Shown here: in pieces, positions 11,215-21,740 of the stretch
How positions within the stretch are numbered: the stretch's first letter is position 1
Layout of the letters: the number at the start of each line of letters is the position of its first letter
NCBI RefSeq assembly: GCF_001875655.1
Contig: NZ_MKEQ01000002.1
Span: 558,001 to 622,000 of the forward strand
Direction: 5' to 3'
DNA: 64,000 bases
Source of the DNA: Enterobacter hormaechei ATCC 49162
Lineage (GTDB): Bacteria; Pseudomonadota; Gammaproteobacteria; Enterobacterales; Enterobacteriaceae
Program-made: the position numbers and the translations under genes
Notes under the pieces: model-generated
Database searches by the model: none
What the model was told of the DNA's origin: nothing
The model's input: only the letters and a program-made list of their open reading frames with translations

Positions 11215-12534
11215 ATGGTTATCTCCAGTCAAGAATATTCTCGCCGCCGTCAGGCTCTGTTGGCAAAAATGCAGCCGGGAAGCGCTGCCCTGATTTTTGC
11301 CGCGCCGGAAGTAACGCGCAGCGCCGACAGCGAATATCCCTATCGCCAGAACAGCGATTTCTGGTACTTCACCGGGTTTAACGAGCCGGAAGCAGTACTG
11401 GTGCTGATTAAAAGCAATGACACCCACAACCACAGCGTGATTTTCAACCGCGTGCGCGATCTGACGGCTGAAATCTGGTTTGGTCGCCGCTTAGGGCAAG
11501 AGGCCGCACCGGAAAAGCTGGGCGTGGACCGCGCGCTGGCCTTTAGCGAAATTAACCAGCAGCTTTATCAACTGCTGAACGGTCTGGACGTGCTCTACCA
11601 CGCGCAGGGCGAATACGCGTATGCGGATGAGATTGTTTTCACCGCGCTGGATAAGCTGCGTAAAGGTTCGCGCCAGAATCTTTCTGCGCCCGCAACGCTC
11701 ACGGACTGGCGTCCGGTGGTGCATGAGATGCGCCTGTTCAAGTCTGAAGAAGAACTCAACGTGCTGCGCCGCGCGGGCGAAATCAGCGCCCTGGCGCATA
11801 CCCGCGCAATGGAAAAGTGCCGTCCCGGCATGTTCGAGTACCAGCTTGAAGGGGAAATCCATCACGAATTTAACCGTCACGGCGCGCGCTTCCCGTCCTA
11901 CAACACGATTGTTGGTGGCGGGGAAAACGGCTGCATCCTGCACTACACCGAAAACGAATGTGAACTGCGCGATGGCGATCTGGTGCTGATTGACGCTGGC
12001 TGTGAGTATCAGGGTTACGCGGGTGACATCACCCGTACCTTCCCGGTGAACGGCAAATTCACGCCTGCTCAGCGAGAAATCTATGACATCGTGCTTGCGT
12101 CTCTGGAGACCGCGCTGACGCTGTTCCGCCCGGGCACCTCCATTCAGGAGGTTACGGGCGAGGTGGTGCGCATCATGATTACCGGGCTGGTGAAGCTCGG
12201 CATTCTGAAAGGCGATGTGGACACGCTGATTGCTGAAAACGCCCATCGTCCGTACTTTATGCACGGCCTGAGCCACTGGCTGGGGCTGGATGTGCATGAC
12301 GTGGGCGCATACGGCCCGGAACGCTCGCGCGTGCTGGAGCCGGGCATGGTGCTCACCGTCGAGCCGGGGCTGTACATCGCGCCGGATGCCGACGTGCCGG
12401 AGCAGTACCGCGGGATCGGCATTCGTATCGAAGATGACATCGTCATCACCGAAACCGGTAACGAAAATCTGACCGCGACCGTGGTGAAAAAAGCCGACGA
12501 CATCGAGGCGCTGATGGCGGCGGCACGCGTATGA
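11215..12534 (+). CDS. pepP: Xaa-Pro aminopeptidase P
   Basis: Metallopeptidase (dimanganese, pita-bread fold) that removes N-terminal residues preceding proline. From the ATG at 11215, after an AGGAGG ribosome-binding site, it has 439 residues. Metal ligands are visible in LVLIDAGCEYQGYAGDITRT (two Asp), HGLSHWLGLDVHD (His), TVEPGLY (Glu) and IRIEDD (Glu). Its TGA overlaps the ATG of ubiH by 4 bases (ATGA), indicating translational coupling. Confidence 0.98.
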   Translation: MVISSQEYSRRRQALLAKMQPGSAALIFAAPEVTRSADSEYPYRQNSDFWYFTGFNEPEAVLVLIKSNDTHNHSVIFNRVRDLTAEIWFGRRLGQEAAPEKLGVDRALAFSEINQQLYQLLNGLDVLYHAQGEYAYADEIVFTALDKLRKGSRQNLSAPATLTDWRPVVHEMRLFKSEEELNVLRRAGEISALAHTRAMEKCRPGMFEYQLEGEIHHEFNRHGARFPSYNTIVGGGENGCILHYTENECELRDGDLVLIDAGCEYQGYAGDITRTFPVNGKFTPAQREIYDIVLASLETALTLFRPGTSIQEVTGEVVRIMITGLVKLGILKGDVDTLIAENAHRPYFMHGLSHWLGLDVHDVGAYGPERSRVLEPGMVLTVEPGLYIAPDADVPEQYRGIGIRIEDDIVITETGNENLTATVVKKADDIEALMAAARV

Positions 12535-13709
12535 GCGTGATCATCGTTGGCGGAGGCATGACCGGCGCTACTCTGGCGCTGGCTATTTCGCAGTTAACCC
12601 AGGGCCAGCTTCCGGTGCATCTGGTTGAGGCGATCGCGCCACTGACGACCGATCATCCCGGTTTCGACGCCCGCGCCATCGCGCTGGCGCAGGGAACCTG
12701 TCAGCAGCTTGCGCGCATTGGGATCTGGCAGGCGATAGCGGATTGCGCGACGGCGATCGACACCGTTCACGTCAGCGATCGCGGGCACGCCGGGTTTGTG
12801 ACACTGGATGCCCACGACTACCGGATTAGGGCGCTGGGGCAGGTTGTTGAGCTGCATGACGTGGGGCTGCGGCTGTTCCGTCTGTTGCAGGATGCGCCTG
12901 GCGTCACGCTGCACTGTCCGGCGCGCGTCGCCAGCTTTAGCCGCCGTGATGAGGCCGTCAGCGTGACGCTGGATAACGGCACCACGCTGGAGGGGCAACT
13001 GCTGGTGGCGGCGGATGGTTCTCGCTCCACGATCGCCACGCAGTGCGGCGTCGAATGGCGTTCTGAATCCTATGGGCAGGTGGCGGTCATCGCTAACGTT
13101 TCCACGGCTGGCGCGCATAACGGCAGGGCATTTGAACGCTTCACGGAGCACGGCCCGCTGGCCATGCTGCCGATGTCGAACGGGCGCTGCTCGCTGGTGT
13201 GGTGCCATGCGCAGGATCGGGCTGATGAGGTTCTCTCCTGGTCCGACGAACGTTTTTGCTCCGGGCTGCAAAAGGCCTTCGGCTGGCGACTTGGGCGTAT
13301 CACCCACGCCGGAAAACGCGTGGCCTATCCGCTCGCGCTGACCACCGCATCGCAGACAGTCTCCCACCGCGTCGCTCTGGTTGGCAATGCCGCGCAGACG
13401 CTGCATCCCATCGCCGGACAAGGTTTCAACCTTGGCCTGCGCGACGTGATGAGCCTGGCTGAGCTACTGGCGCAGACGTGGCGCGAGCAGCAGGATTGTG
13501 GTGCATACTCAGTGCTGAGTCATTACCAGAAACGACGCCAGGCGGACAAAGCGGCGACCATTGGCGTCACCGACGGTTTAGTCCACCTGTTTGCCAATCG
13601 CTGGGCACCGCTAGTTGCGGGTCGCAACCTCGGGCTGATGGCGATGGAACTGTTCATTCCGGCACGTGACGTGCTGGCGCAGCGGACCCTGGGTTGGGTC
13701 GCGCGTTAA
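12531..13709 (+). CDS. ubiH: 2-octaprenyl-6-methoxyphenol hydroxylase
   Basis: FAD-dependent monooxygenase that hydroxylates the ubiquinone ring during coenzyme Q synthesis. The product has 392 residues. The N-terminal FAD motif IIVGGGMTGATLALA (about residues 4-18), the mid-protein ADGSRS and the second FAD motif VALVGNAAQTLHPIAGQGFN are present. It is coupled to pepP by an ATGA overlap and followed 12 bases later by its paralogue ubiI. Confidence 0.97.
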   Translation: MSVIIVGGGMTGATLALAISQLTQGQLPVHLVEAIAPLTTDHPGFDARAIALAQGTCQQLARIGIWQAIADCATAIDTVHVSDRGHAGFVTLDAHDYRIRALGQVVELHDVGLRLFRLLQDAPGVTLHCPARVASFSRRDEAVSVTLDNGTTLEGQLLVAADGSRSTIATQCGVEWRSESYGQVAVIANVSTAGAHNGRAFERFTEHGPLAMLPMSNGRCSLVWCHAQDRADEVLSWSDERFCSGLQKAFGWRLGRITHAGKRVAYPLALTTASQTVSHRVALVGNAAQTLHPIAGQGFNLGLRDVMSLAELLAQTWREQQDCGAYSVLSHYQKRRQADKAATIGVTDGLVHLFANRWAPLVAGRNLGLMAMELFIPARDVLAQRTLGWVAR

Positions 13710-13721
13710 GGAGTTATCACC

Positions 13722-14924
13722 GTGCAAAATGTTGATGTCGCCATTGTAGGCGGCGGAATGGTAGGACTGGCGCTGGCCTGTGGTTTACAGGGCAGTGGCC
13801 TGCGCGTGGCCGTGCTTGAGCAAAACGCGCCGCAGCCTGTGGCGCAGGATGCACCCCCAGCGCTGCGCGTCTCGGCGATCAACGCGGCCAGCGAAAAGTT
13901 ACTGACGCACCTCGGCGTCTGGTCTGAGATCGTGGCGCAGCGTGCCAGTTGCTATCACGGGATGGAAGTGTGGGACAAAGACAGCTTTGGTCACATCGCG
14001 TTTGACGATGAAAGCATGGGCTACAGCCACCTCGGACACATCGTTGAAAACGCGGTGATCCACCACGCCCTGTGGCGCAAAGCGCAGCAGGGCAGCGACA
14101 TCACGCTGATTGCCCCCGCGAAGCTTCAGCAGGTGGCGTGGGGCGAAAACGACGCGTTTATCACCCTTGAAAGCGGCGACATGCTGACCGCGCGTCTGGT
14201 GGTGGGCGCCGACGGCGCCAATTCCTGGCTGCGTAACAAAGCGGATATTCCGCTGACCTTCTGGGATTACCGCCATCACGCGTTGGTGGCCACAATCCGC
14301 ACCGAAGAGCCGCACGGCGGCGTGGCGCGCCAGATTTTCCATAATGACGGCATTCTGGCCTTCCTGCCGCTTGCCGATCCGCATCTTTGCTCCATCGTCT
14401 GGTCCTTAGAGCCGGAGAAAGCGCAGCAGATGCAGGAGGCGACGCCGAATGCCTTCAGTCAGGCACTATGCGTGGCGTTTGATAACCGTCTGGGACTGTG
14501 CTCGCTTGAAAGCGAACGCCAGACGTTTCCGTTAACCGGTCGCTACGCGCGTCAGTTTGCGGCGCACCGTCTGGCGCTGGTGGGCGATGCGGCGCATACC
14601 ATTCATCCGCTGGCCGGGCAGGGGGTGAACCTCGGCTTTATGGACGCGGCGGAGCTGGTTGAAGAGCTGCGTCGTCTGCATCGGGAAGGCAAAGACATTG
14701 GACAGCATCTGTATCTGCGTCGTTACGAGCGCAGCCGCAAACACAGCGCGGCGATGATGCTGGCGAGTATGCAGGGCTTCCGTGAGCTGTTTGCCGGAGC
14801 AAATCCGGCGAAAAAACTGCTGCGCGATATCGGCCTCAAGCTGGCCGATACCCTTCCCGGCGTAAAACCGCAGCTTCTCCGTCAGGCAATGGGCCTTAAC
14901 GATCTTCCCGACTGGTTACGTTAA
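13722..14924 (+). CDS. ubiI: 2-octaprenylphenol hydroxylase UbiI
   Basis: FAD monooxygenase for C5 hydroxylation in ubiquinone biosynthesis (formerly visC), 400 residues. The GTG start at 13722 follows an AAGGAG ribosome-binding site. FAD signatures are VAIVGGGMVGLALACGL at the N-terminus, GADGANSWLR, and LALVGDAAHTIHPLAGQGVN. It is a paralogue of the adjacent ubiH and probably in the same transcript. Confidence 0.97.
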   Translation: MQNVDVAIVGGGMVGLALACGLQGSGLRVAVLEQNAPQPVAQDAPPALRVSAINAASEKLLTHLGVWSEIVAQRASCYHGMEVWDKDSFGHIAFDDESMGYSHLGHIVENAVIHHALWRKAQQGSDITLIAPAKLQQVAWGENDAFITLESGDMLTARLVVGADGANSWLRNKADIPLTFWDYRHHALVATIRTEEPHGGVARQIFHNDGILAFLPLADPHLCSIVWSLEPEKAQQMQEATPNAFSQALCVAFDNRLGLCSLESERQTFPLTGRYARQFAAHRLALVGDAAHTIHPLAGQGVNLGFMDAAELVEELRRLHREGKDIGQHLYLRRYERSRKHSAAMMLASMQGFRELFAGANPAKKLLRDIGLKLADTLPGVKPQLLRQAMGLNDLPDWLR

Positions 14925-15321
14925 TCTCGATCCCCGTCACACTTTATTTTCCCGGCCTCCGCGCCGGGGAAATTTCCTCGTTTGAAATAATCTAATTTCA
15001 CGTCATTTTTCGCATTAGAAAATCTAATCTTACTGTTTTTATGTTACGGAAATTCGGCCCGTTTTTCCGCACGAAATATCACCATCTGCTAAATTATGTT
15101 AGATCATTGTTAATTTTATGCGGGTCTAATCGCATTTTCCCAGTGAATAATTCTGTAGGCTTTTCAGCGTTTTTTAGTCATAAGCTAATGTGATGACCCG
15201 TTTGACCTTATGGTTAACCGCCGGTTTCGGTGGTAAGTTCAGGTAAAAGAGAACGTTTGCGTCGGCCCCCGAACGCGAGGCCGACACCGGGTTTCACGGT
15301 GAATTTTTCAACGAGGAAAAG
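14925..15321 (+). promoter_or_regulatory. Long intergenic region upstream of gcvTHP
   Basis: A 397-base AT-rich stretch with no gene between ubiI and gcvT. In E. coli the equivalent region is the gcv promoter, bound by GcvA, Lrp and PurR. It contains repeated AT-rich blocks such as TAATCTAATTTCACG and AATCTAATCTTACTG near 14990-15035, and a GC-rich palindrome CCCGGCCTCCGCGCCGGGG at about 14952-14970 that may terminate ubiI transcription. Operators were not resolved individually. Confidence 0.6.
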
Positions 15322-16416
15322 ATGGCTCAACAGACTCCTTTGTACGAACAGCACGTGTTATGCGGCGCCCGCATGGTGGACTTCCACGGCTGGATGATGC
15401 CACTGCACTACGGCTCGCAGATTGATGAGCACCACGCGGTGCGCACCGATGCCGGTATGTTCGACGTGTCTCACATGACGATTGTCGACCTGCGTGGAAG
15501 CCGCACCCGGGAGTTTTTGCGTTATCTGCTGGCAAATGACGTCGCCAAACTCAAGACGCCGGGCAAAGCGCTCTACACCGGCATGCTCAATGCCTCGGGT
15601 GGCGTAATTGACGACCTCATCGTCTACTACTTCACCGAAGATTTCTTCCGCCTCGTTGTAAACTCCGCCACCCGCGAAAAAGACCTCTCCTGGATTTCCC
15701 AACACGCTGAACCTTACGCCATCGACATTACCGTCCGTGACGATCTGTCGCTGATTGCGGTGCAGGGGCCAAACGCCCAGGCGAAAGCCGCCTCTCTGTT
15801 CAGCGACGAGCAGCGCAACGCCACCGAAGGCATGAAGCCGTTCTTCGGCGTGCAGGCGGGCGATCTGTTTATTGCCACCACCGGCTACACCGGTGAAGCG
15901 GGCTATGAAATTGCCATGCCGAATGAGAAAGCGGCCGATTTCTGGCGTGCGCTGGTGGAAGCGGGCGTGAAGCCTGCGGGCCTGGGCGCGCGCGATACGC
16001 TGCGCCTGGAAGCGGGCATGAACCTGTACGGTCAGGAGATGGACGAAGGTGTCTCTCCGCTGGCCGCCAATATGGGCTGGACCATCGCGTGGGAACCGGC
16101 TGACCGTGACTTCATTGGTCGTGAAGCGCTGGAAATGCAGCGTGAGAAGGGCACTGAACAGCTGGTTGGTCTGGTGATGAAAGAAAAAGGCGTTCTGCGC
16201 GGCGAGCTGCCGGTGCGCTTCACCGATGCCGATGGCAATCATCGCGAAGGCGTGATCACCAGCGGAACCTTCTCCCCGACGCTCGGCTACAGTATTGCCC
16301 TGGCACGCGTGCCAGCGGGCATTGGCGAAACGGCGGTGGTGCAGATCCGCAACCGCGAAATGCCGGTCAACGTGACCAAACCGATTTTTGTTCGCGCCGG
16401 TAAGCCGGTCGCCTAA
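15322..16416 (+). CDS. gcvT: Glycine cleavage system T protein (aminomethyltransferase)
   Basis: Transfers the aminomethyl carbon from lipoyl-H protein to tetrahydrofolate, yielding methylene-THF and ammonia. The product has 364 residues, as in E. coli. The N-terminal [19 protein letters not shown] and the folate-binding core ([16 protein letters not shown]) are visible. It is first in gcvTHP, preceded by a GAGG ribosome-binding site. Confidence 0.98.
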   Translation: MAQQTPLYEQHVLCGARMVDFHGWMMPLHYGSQIDEHHAVRTDAGMFDVSHMTIVDLRGSRTREFLRYLLANDVAKLKTPGKALYTGMLNASGGVIDDLIVYYFTEDFFRLVVNSATREKDLSWISQHAEPYAIDITVRDDLSLIAVQGPNAQAKAASLFSDEQRNATEGMKPFFGVQAGDLFIATTGYTGEAGYEIAMPNEKAADFWRALVEAGVKPAGLGARDTLRLEAGMNLYGQEMDEGVSPLAANMGWTIAWEPADRDFIGREALEMQREKGTEQLVGLVMKEKGVLRGELPVRFTDADGNHREGVITSGTFSPTLGYSIALARVPAGIGETAVVQIRNREMPVNVTKPIFVRAGKPVA

Positions 16417-16439
16417 CTATTTTTATCAGGAGAACTTCA

Positions 16440-16829
16440 ATGAGCAATGTGCCAGCAGAACTGAAATACAGCAAAGAACACGAGTGGCTGCGCAAAGAGG
16501 CGGACGGCACTTACACCGTTGGGATCACCGAGCACGCGCAGGAGCTGCTGGGCGACATGGTGTTTGTTGATCTGCCGGAAGTGGGCGCAACCGTAAGCGC
16601 AGGCGACGACTGTGCGGTGGCGGAATCCGTGAAAGCGGCTTCTGACATCTACGCCCCGGTGAGCGGTGAAATTGTTGCCGTGAACGACGCGCTGAGCGAC
16701 TCCCCGGAGCTGGTGAACAGCGAGCCGTATGAAGGTGGCTGGATCTTCAAGATCAAAGCCAGCGACGAAGCGCAGGTTGCCGCGCTGCTGGATGCGACCG
16801 CGTACGAAGCACTACTGGAAGACGAATAA
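16440..16829 (+). CDS. gcvH: Glycine cleavage system H protein
   Basis: Small lipoylated carrier (129 residues) that shuttles the aminomethyl group between P, T and L proteins. The lipoyl-lysine site is visible in [18 protein letters not shown] (lysine near residue 65). It begins 23 bases after gcvT with an AGGAG ribosome-binding site. Confidence 0.98.
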   Translation: MSNVPAELKYSKEHEWLRKEADGTYTVGITEHAQELLGDMVFVDLPEVGATVSAGDDCAVAESVKAASDIYAPVSGEIVAVNDALSDSPELVNSEPYEGGWIFKIKASDEAQVAALLDATAYEALLEDE

Positions 16830-16834
16830 CGTTG

Positions 16835-16904
16835 TGCCGGATGGCGCTGCGCTTATCCGGCCTACAGGTCAACGTAGGCCCGGTAAGCGTTAGCGCCACC
16901 GGGC
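16835..16904. repeat. Pair of REP-like palindromes between gcvH and gcvP
   Basis: Two palindromes of different variants face each other: TGCCGGATGGCGCTGCGCTT...ATCCGGCCTACA (about 16835-16866) and GTAGGCCCGGTAAGCGTTAG...CGCCACCGGGC (about 16874-16904). They separate gcvH and gcvP inside the operon and could adjust mRNA stability. Confidence 0.75.
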
Positions 16905-16956
16905 AACAGCGTTACAGATAACTACGATTCACTGCACGTTTCAGGAACCATCGCTC

Positions 16957-19830
16957 ATGACACAGACTTTAAGCCAGCTTGAAAACCGTGGCGCCTTCAT
17001 TGAACGTCACATTGGGCCGGATGCTCAGCAACAGCAGGAGATGCTAAAGACAGTTGGCGCGGATTCATTAAACGCACTGATCGGCCAGATCGTGCCAAAA
17101 GACATCCAGCTTGCCACGCCGCCGCAGGTAGGCGATTCCACCACGGAGTTCGCCGCGCTGGCGGAGCTGAAGGCTATCGCGGGCCTGAACAAGCGCTATA
17201 AGTCTTACATTGGCATGGGCTACACCAACGTGCAGTTACCGCCGGTGATCCTGCGCAACATGCTGGAAAACCCGGGCTGGTACACCGCTTACACCCCGTA
17301 TCAGCCAGAAGTCTCCCAGGGCCGTCTGGAAGCGCTGCTGAACTTCCAGCAGGTGACGCTGGATCTGACCGGTATGGACATTGCTTCCGCCTCACTGCTG
17401 GATGAAGCCACCGCCGCCGCCGAAGCGATGGCAATGGCGAAGCGCGTGAGCAAGCTGAAAAACGCCAACCGCTTCTTCGTTGCGGCAGACGTGCATCCGC
17501 AGACGCTGGACGTGGTGCGCACCCGCGCGGAAACCTTCGGTTTTGAAGTGATTGTCGACGACGCTGATAAGGTGCTGGATCACCAGGACGTTTTCGGCGT
17601 GCTGTTACAGCAGGTGGGTACCACCGGGGAAGTGCACGACTACAGCGCGCTGATTGCCGAGCTGAAATCCCGCAAAGTGATCGTCAGCGTCGCCGCCGAT
17701 TTTATGGCGCTGGTGCTGCTGACGGCACCGGGTAAGCAGGGCGCGGACATTGTCTTCGGCTCAGCCCAGCGTTTCGGCGTGCCGATGGGCTACGGCGGCC
17801 CGCACGCGGCGTTCTTTGGCGCGAAAGATGAATTTAAACGTTCCATGCCAGGCCGTATTATCGGTGTATCGAAAGATGCCGCCGGTAACACCGCGCTGCG
17901 CATGGCGATGCAGACCCGCGAGCAGCATATCCGCCGCGAGAAAGCGAACTCCAATATCTGTACCTCGCAGGTGCTGCTGGCTAACATTGCCAGCCTGTAC
18001 GCGGTGTTCCACGGTCCGGCTGGCCTGAAGCGCATTGCCAGCCGCATTCACCGCCTGGCCGATATTCTGGCCTGCGGCCTCCAGCAGAAGGGCCTCAAGC
18101 TGCGTCATGCTCACTACTTCGATACCCTGTGCGTGGAAGTGGCAGACAAAGCGGCCGTGCTGGCGCGCGCCGAGGCAGCGCAAATTAACCTGCGCAGCGA
18201 CATCCACAATGCGGTCGGCATTACGCTGGACGAAAGCACCACTCGTGACGATATCCTGACCCTGTTCAGCGTATTGCTGGGTGACGCCCACGGTCTGGAC
18301 GTGGATACGCTCGACAAAGAGGTTGCGCTCGACAGCCGCTCCATTCAGGAAAGCATGCTGCGCGACGACGCGATCCTGACGCATCCGGTGTTTAACCGCT
18401 ATCACAGCGAAACCGAGATGATGCGCTATATGCACTCTCTGGAGCGCAAAGATCTGGCGCTGAACCAGGCGATGATCCCGCTGGGCTCCTGCACCATGAA
18501 GCTGAACGCCGCAGCTGAGATGATCCCAATTACCTGGCCTGAATTCTCCGAGCTGCACCCGTTCTGCCCGGCTGAGCAGGCGGAAGGCTATCACATGATG
18601 ATCAACCAGCTTTCCGAATGGCTGGTGAAGCTGACCGGGTACGACGCGCTCTGCATGCAGCCGAACTCCGGTGCGCAGGGTGAATACGCCGGTCTGCTGG
18701 CGATCCGTCACTATCACGAAAGCCGCAACGAAGGCCACCGCGATATCTGTCTGATCCCAAGCTCTGCCCACGGTACTAACCCGGCCTCTGCCCAGATGGC
18801 GGGGATGGAAGTGGTGGTCGTGGCCTGTGACAAAAACGGCAACATCGACCTGGCCGACCTGCGCGCTAAAGCCGAGCAGGCGGGCGACAAACTCTCCTGC
18901 ATCATGGTGACCTACCCGTCCACCCACGGCGTGTACGAAGAAACTATCCGTGAAGTGTGTGAGGTGGTGCATCAGTTCGGCGGTCAGGTTTACCTCGACG
19001 GCGCAAACATGAACGCCCAGGTGGGCATCACCTCTCCGGGCTTTATTGGCGCGGACGTGTCGCACCTGAACCTGCACAAAACGTTCTGCATTCCGCACGG
19101 CGGTGGCGGCCCGGGTATGGGGCCAATCGGTGTTAAAGCGCACCTGGCGCCGTTTGTGCCGGGCCACAGCGTGGTGCAGATTGAAGGCATGCTGACCCGT
19201 CAGGGCGCGGTCTCTGCGGCACCGTTCGGTAGCGCCTCTATCCTGCCAATCAGCTGGATGTACATCCGCATGATGGGCGCGGAAGGGCTGAAGCAGGCCA
19301 GCCAGGTGGCGATCCTCAACGCTAACTACATCGCAACGCGTCTGAAGGATGCCTATCCGGTGCTCTACACCGGCCGCGACGGTCGCGTGGCGCACGAATG
19401 CATCCTCGATATTCGTCCACTGAAAGAAGAGACAGGCATCAGCGAGCTGGATATTGCCAAGCGCCTGATCGACTACGGTTTCCATGCGCCAACCATGTCC
19501 TTCCCGGTTGCGGGTACGCTGATGGTTGAGCCGACCGAGTCTGAAAGCAAGGTGGAGCTGGACCGCTTCATCGACGCGATGCTGGCGATCCGCAGCGAAA
19601 TCGACCGCGTGAAAGGCGGGGAGTGGGCGCTGGAAGATAACCCGCTGGTTAACGCGCCGCATACCCAGAACGAACTGGTGGCAGAGTGGAACCACGGTTA
19701 CACCCGCGAGCTGGCTGTCTTCCCGGCAGGTGTGGCAAACAAATACTGGCCAACCGTGAAACGTCTTGATGATGTTTACGGCGACCGTAACCTGTTCTGC
19801 TCCTGCGTGCCGATGAGCGAATACCAGTAA
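16957..19830 (+). CDS. gcvP: Glycine dehydrogenase (decarboxylating), P protein
   Basis: Pyridoxal-phosphate enzyme that decarboxylates glycine and loads the methylamine onto lipoyl-H protein. The full fused form has 957 residues. The PLP-binding lysine is in [20 protein letters not shown] (about residue 706) and the glycine-rich loop follows it. The N-terminal half is the catalytically silent duplication. It is the last gene of gcvTHP and is followed by a REP-type terminator. Confidence 0.99.
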   Translation: MTQTLSQLENRGAFIERHIGPDAQQQQEMLKTVGADSLNALIGQIVPKDIQLATPPQVGDSTTEFAALAELKAIAGLNKRYKSYIGMGYTNVQLPPVILRNMLENPGWYTAYTPYQPEVSQGRLEALLNFQQVTLDLTGMDIASASLLDEATAAAEAMAMAKRVSKLKNANRFFVAADVHPQTLDVVRTRAETFGFEVIVDDADKVLDHQDVFGVLLQQVGTTGEVHDYSALIAELKSRKVIVSVAADFMALVLLTAPGKQGADIVFGSAQRFGVPMGYGGPHAAFFGAKDEFKRSMPGRIIGVSKDAAGNTALRMAMQTREQHIRREKANSNICTSQVLLANIASLYAVFHGPAGLKRIASRIHRLADILACGLQQKGLKLRHAHYFDTLCVEVADKAAVLARAEAAQINLRSDIHNAVGITLDESTTRDDILTLFSVLLGDAHGLDVDTLDKEVALDSRSIQESMLRDDAILTHPVFNRYHSETEMMRYMHSLERKDLALNQAMIPLGSCTMKLNAAAEMIPITWPEFSELHPFCPAEQAEGYHMMINQLSEWLVKLTGYDALCMQPNSGAQGEYAGLLAIRHYHESRNEGHRDICLIPSSAHGTNPASAQMAGMEVVVVACDKNGNIDLADLRAKAEQAGDKLSCIMVTYPSTHGVYEETIREVCEVVHQFGGQVYLDGANMNAQVGITSPGFIGADVSHLNLHKTFCIPHGGGGPGMGPIGVKAHLAPFVPGHSVVQIEGMLTRQGAVSAAPFGSASILPISWMYIRMMGAEGLKQASQVAILNANYIATRLKDAYPVLYTGRDGRVAHECILDIRPLKEETGISELDIAKRLIDYGFHAPTMSFPVAGTLMVEPTESESKVELDRFIDAMLAIRSEIDRVKGGEWALEDNPLVNAPHTQNELVAEWNHGYTRELAVFPAGVANKYWPTVKRLDDVYGDRNLFCSCVPMSEYQ

Positions 19831-19848
19831 CGGTGATCCTGTAGTAAC

Positions 19849-19887
19849 GTAGGCCGGGTAAGGCGAAGCCGCTACCCGGCTTTTTTA
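19849..19887 (+). terminator. REP-like hairpin/terminator after gcvP
   Basis: The palindrome GTAGGCCGGGTAAGGCG / CGCTACCCGGC is followed by TTTTTTATT, starting 18 bases after the gcvP stop. Confidence 0.8.
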
Positions 19888-19900
19888 TTGGGAGAAAAGA

Positions 19901-20644
19901 ATGGCAATTGCATTGGTCACCGGCGCCAGCCGGGGTATTGGTAAAGCCACCGCGCTACAGCTGGCAAGCGAAGGCTACACCGTTGCGGTAAATTTTCATC
20001 ACAACATCAAGGCTGCGACGGATGTGATTAATCACATCGTTGAAGCAGGGGGAAAAGCCTTTGCCGTGCGCGCGGATATCAGCGATGAGGCACAGGTGAT
20101 GGCGATGTTCGACAGCATCGATCGCGAAGGTGAACCGCTCACCGCGCTGGTAAATAACGCCGGGATTTTGTTTGAACAATCCACTATCGAAAACCTCTCC
20201 GCTGAACGTATCAACCGCGTGCTGACTACCAACGTCACCGGTTATTTTCTCTGCTGCCGTGAGGCGGTTAAGCGCATGTCGCATAAACACGGCGGCAAAG
20301 GGGGCGCGATTGTGAATGTCTCCTCGGCGGCATCACGGCTGGGCGCGCCGGGGGAATATGTGGATTATGCTGCCTCCAAAGGGGCGGTGGATTCCCTGAC
20401 CACCGGCCTCGCGCTGGAGGTGGCGGCACAGGGCATTCGCGTTAACTGCGTGCGGCCAGGCCTGATTTATACCGATATTCACGCCTCCGGCGGCGAACCG
20501 GGGCGTGTGGATCGGGTGAAGTCGATGTTACCGATGCAGCGTGGCGGTCAGCCGGAGGAGGTCGCCCAGGCCATAACCTGGCTGCTGAGCGACAAAGCCT
20601 CCTATGTTACCGGGAGCTTCCTTGAGCTGGCTGGCGGGAAGTAA
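19901..20644 (+). CDS. ygfF: SDR-family oxidoreductase YgfF
   Basis: A classical short-chain dehydrogenase/reductase of 247 residues. The cofactor motif TGASRGIG (residues 7-14), NNAG, and the catalytic Ser (VNVSSAAS) and YxxxK (YVDYAASK) are present. The substrate is unknown. It corresponds to E. coli ygfF, which also lies between gcvP and bglA. Its stop codon is 2 bases from the convergent scsD stop. Confidence 0.9.
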   Translation: MAIALVTGASRGIGKATALQLASEGYTVAVNFHHNIKAATDVINHIVEAGGKAFAVRADISDEAQVMAMFDSIDREGEPLTALVNNAGILFEQSTIENLSAERINRVLTTNVTGYFLCCREAVKRMSHKHGGKGGAIVNVSSAASRLGAPGEYVDYAASKGAVDSLTTGLALEVAAQGIRVNCVRPGLIYTDIHASGGEPGRVDRVKSMLPMQRGGQPEEVAQAITWLLSDKASYVTGSFLELAGGK

Positions 20645-20646
20645 CG

Positions 20647-21147
20647 CTACGACGCCAGCCACAGCCGCAGGCGCATTCCCCAGCTGCTGGTCCAGCCGGT
20701 GGTGATCGACTTCACTTCACCGTGAGAGATCACCACCAGCGTTGGCGTCACCTGAACGTCCCACTGACGCGCCAGTTCTCCGCTGGCGTCGTTGACCGTG
20801 GGCATCGTCACCTTCTTCTTCCTCAGCCACTTTTCGAGCATCGCGTTATCGCCCGAGCGCAGCGCAACCGACATCACGTTACCCCCGTCCGCGGCAAGCG
20901 CCGCCACCGATGGCGTGGTGTAGCGGCAGACGCCGCACCATGTCGCCCAGACGTAAACCAGCAGCGGACGCCCCTCGCTCATGGCAGCAAGATCGACGGT
21001 CTCGCCGTCGAGGGTGTGCAGACGCGTCGCGGAGAAATTCTGCGGCAGCGCGGGCTGGCGGTAATAGTCCACCGCCAGGCTCACGGCTACGCCAATCAGC
21101 AGCCACACGGTCAGCTCGCACAGCAGGCGCGGCAGCTTACTTGCCAT
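20647..21147 (-). CDS. scsD: ScsD, membrane-anchored thioredoxin-like protein
   Basis: TlpA/ResA-type thioredoxin domain with one N-terminal membrane anchor (about residues 10-28), 166 residues from the ATG at 21147. The redox motif is WCGVC in VYVWATWCGVCRYTTP. It belongs to the suppressor-of-copper-sensitivity set described in Salmonella, where scs genes counter copper and oxidative stress in the periplasm. The start overlaps the end of scsC by 11 bases, indicating coupled translation. A longer frame to 21222 exists but lies inside scsC. Confidence 0.9.
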   Translation of the reverse strand: MASKLPRLLCELTVWLLIGVAVSLAVDYYRQPALPQNFSATRLHTLDGETVDLAAMSEGRPLLVYVWATWCGVCRYTTPSVAALAADGGNVMSVALRSGDNAMLEKWLRKKKVTMPTVNDASGELARQWDVQVTPTLVVISHGEVKSITTGWTSSWGMRLRLWLAS

Positions 21148-21739
21148 GGGCGTTTGCCAGCTGTTCTTTGACCAGCCCCTCCAGGTCGTCATACGGGATT
21201 GCGCCCGCCACCATCTGGTCACCGATAATGGTCGCCGGGGTGCCCTGAATATTCAGCACCTGCGCCAGGATCAGGTTCATCTTTAAGCTGTCCATGGTTT
21301 TATCATCCGTTTTAATGCTGTCCGTTCCGGTTTTCACCTGCGCGGCGGTGATGCTGGCGTCATCGTGATAGCCCTTTTTCATCATCAGCCGCTGATGCAG
21401 CGCCCAGAATTTATCCGGCGCCTGCTGCCACGTTGAGAGCGCCACTTTAGCGGCATTCACCGAGCTTTGCCCCTTGAACGGCAGCAGTTTGACGATGAGC
21501 TGCACGTCGGGATTTTCCTGCACGATTTTCTCCAGCATCGGGTCGAACTGCTTGCAGTAAGGGCAGTTGTAGTCCGTGAAGGAGACGATGGTGAGCTTCG
21601 GCGATGTCGCGCCGGTTCGCGGGCTGGCCGGATCGTTGAACAGCAGTGCGGCCAGCTGGTCATCGGCATCGCCCTCTGTCGACGCAGCAAAACTGAAGGT
21701 CGTTAAAGAGAGCAGCAGTAAGGCGATAAACGTACGCAT
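21137..21739 (-). CDS. scsC: ScsC, periplasmic DsbA-like thiol oxidoreductase
   Basis: A periplasmic thioredoxin-fold protein of 200 residues from the ATG at 21739. It has a signal peptide (MRTFIALLLLSLTTFSFAAS) and the active site CPYC in SFTDYNCPYCKQFDP. The fold is DsbA/DsbG-like; in Salmonella ScsC is kept reduced by ScsB. Its ATG lies 1 base from the scsB stop, so the two are tightly coupled. An in-frame upstream start (21757) overlapping scsB is less likely because the signal peptide begins at 21739. Confidence 0.93.
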   Translation of the reverse strand: MRTFIALLLLSLTTFSFAASTEGDADDQLAALLFNDPASPRTGATSPKLTIVSFTDYNCPYCKQFDPMLEKIVQENPDVQLIVKLLPFKGQSSVNAAKVALSTWQQAPDKFWALHQRLMMKKGYHDDASITAAQVKTGTDSIKTDDKTMDSLKMNLILAQVLNIQGTPATIIGDQMVAGAIPYDDLEGLVKEQLANAHGK

Positions 21740-21740
21740 G

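Noticed and set aside
14925..15321. Possible glycine riboswitch ahead of gcvT
   Set aside because: No tandem glycine-aptamer pattern is visible. Enterobacterial gcvTHP is controlled by GcvA, Lrp and PurR instead.
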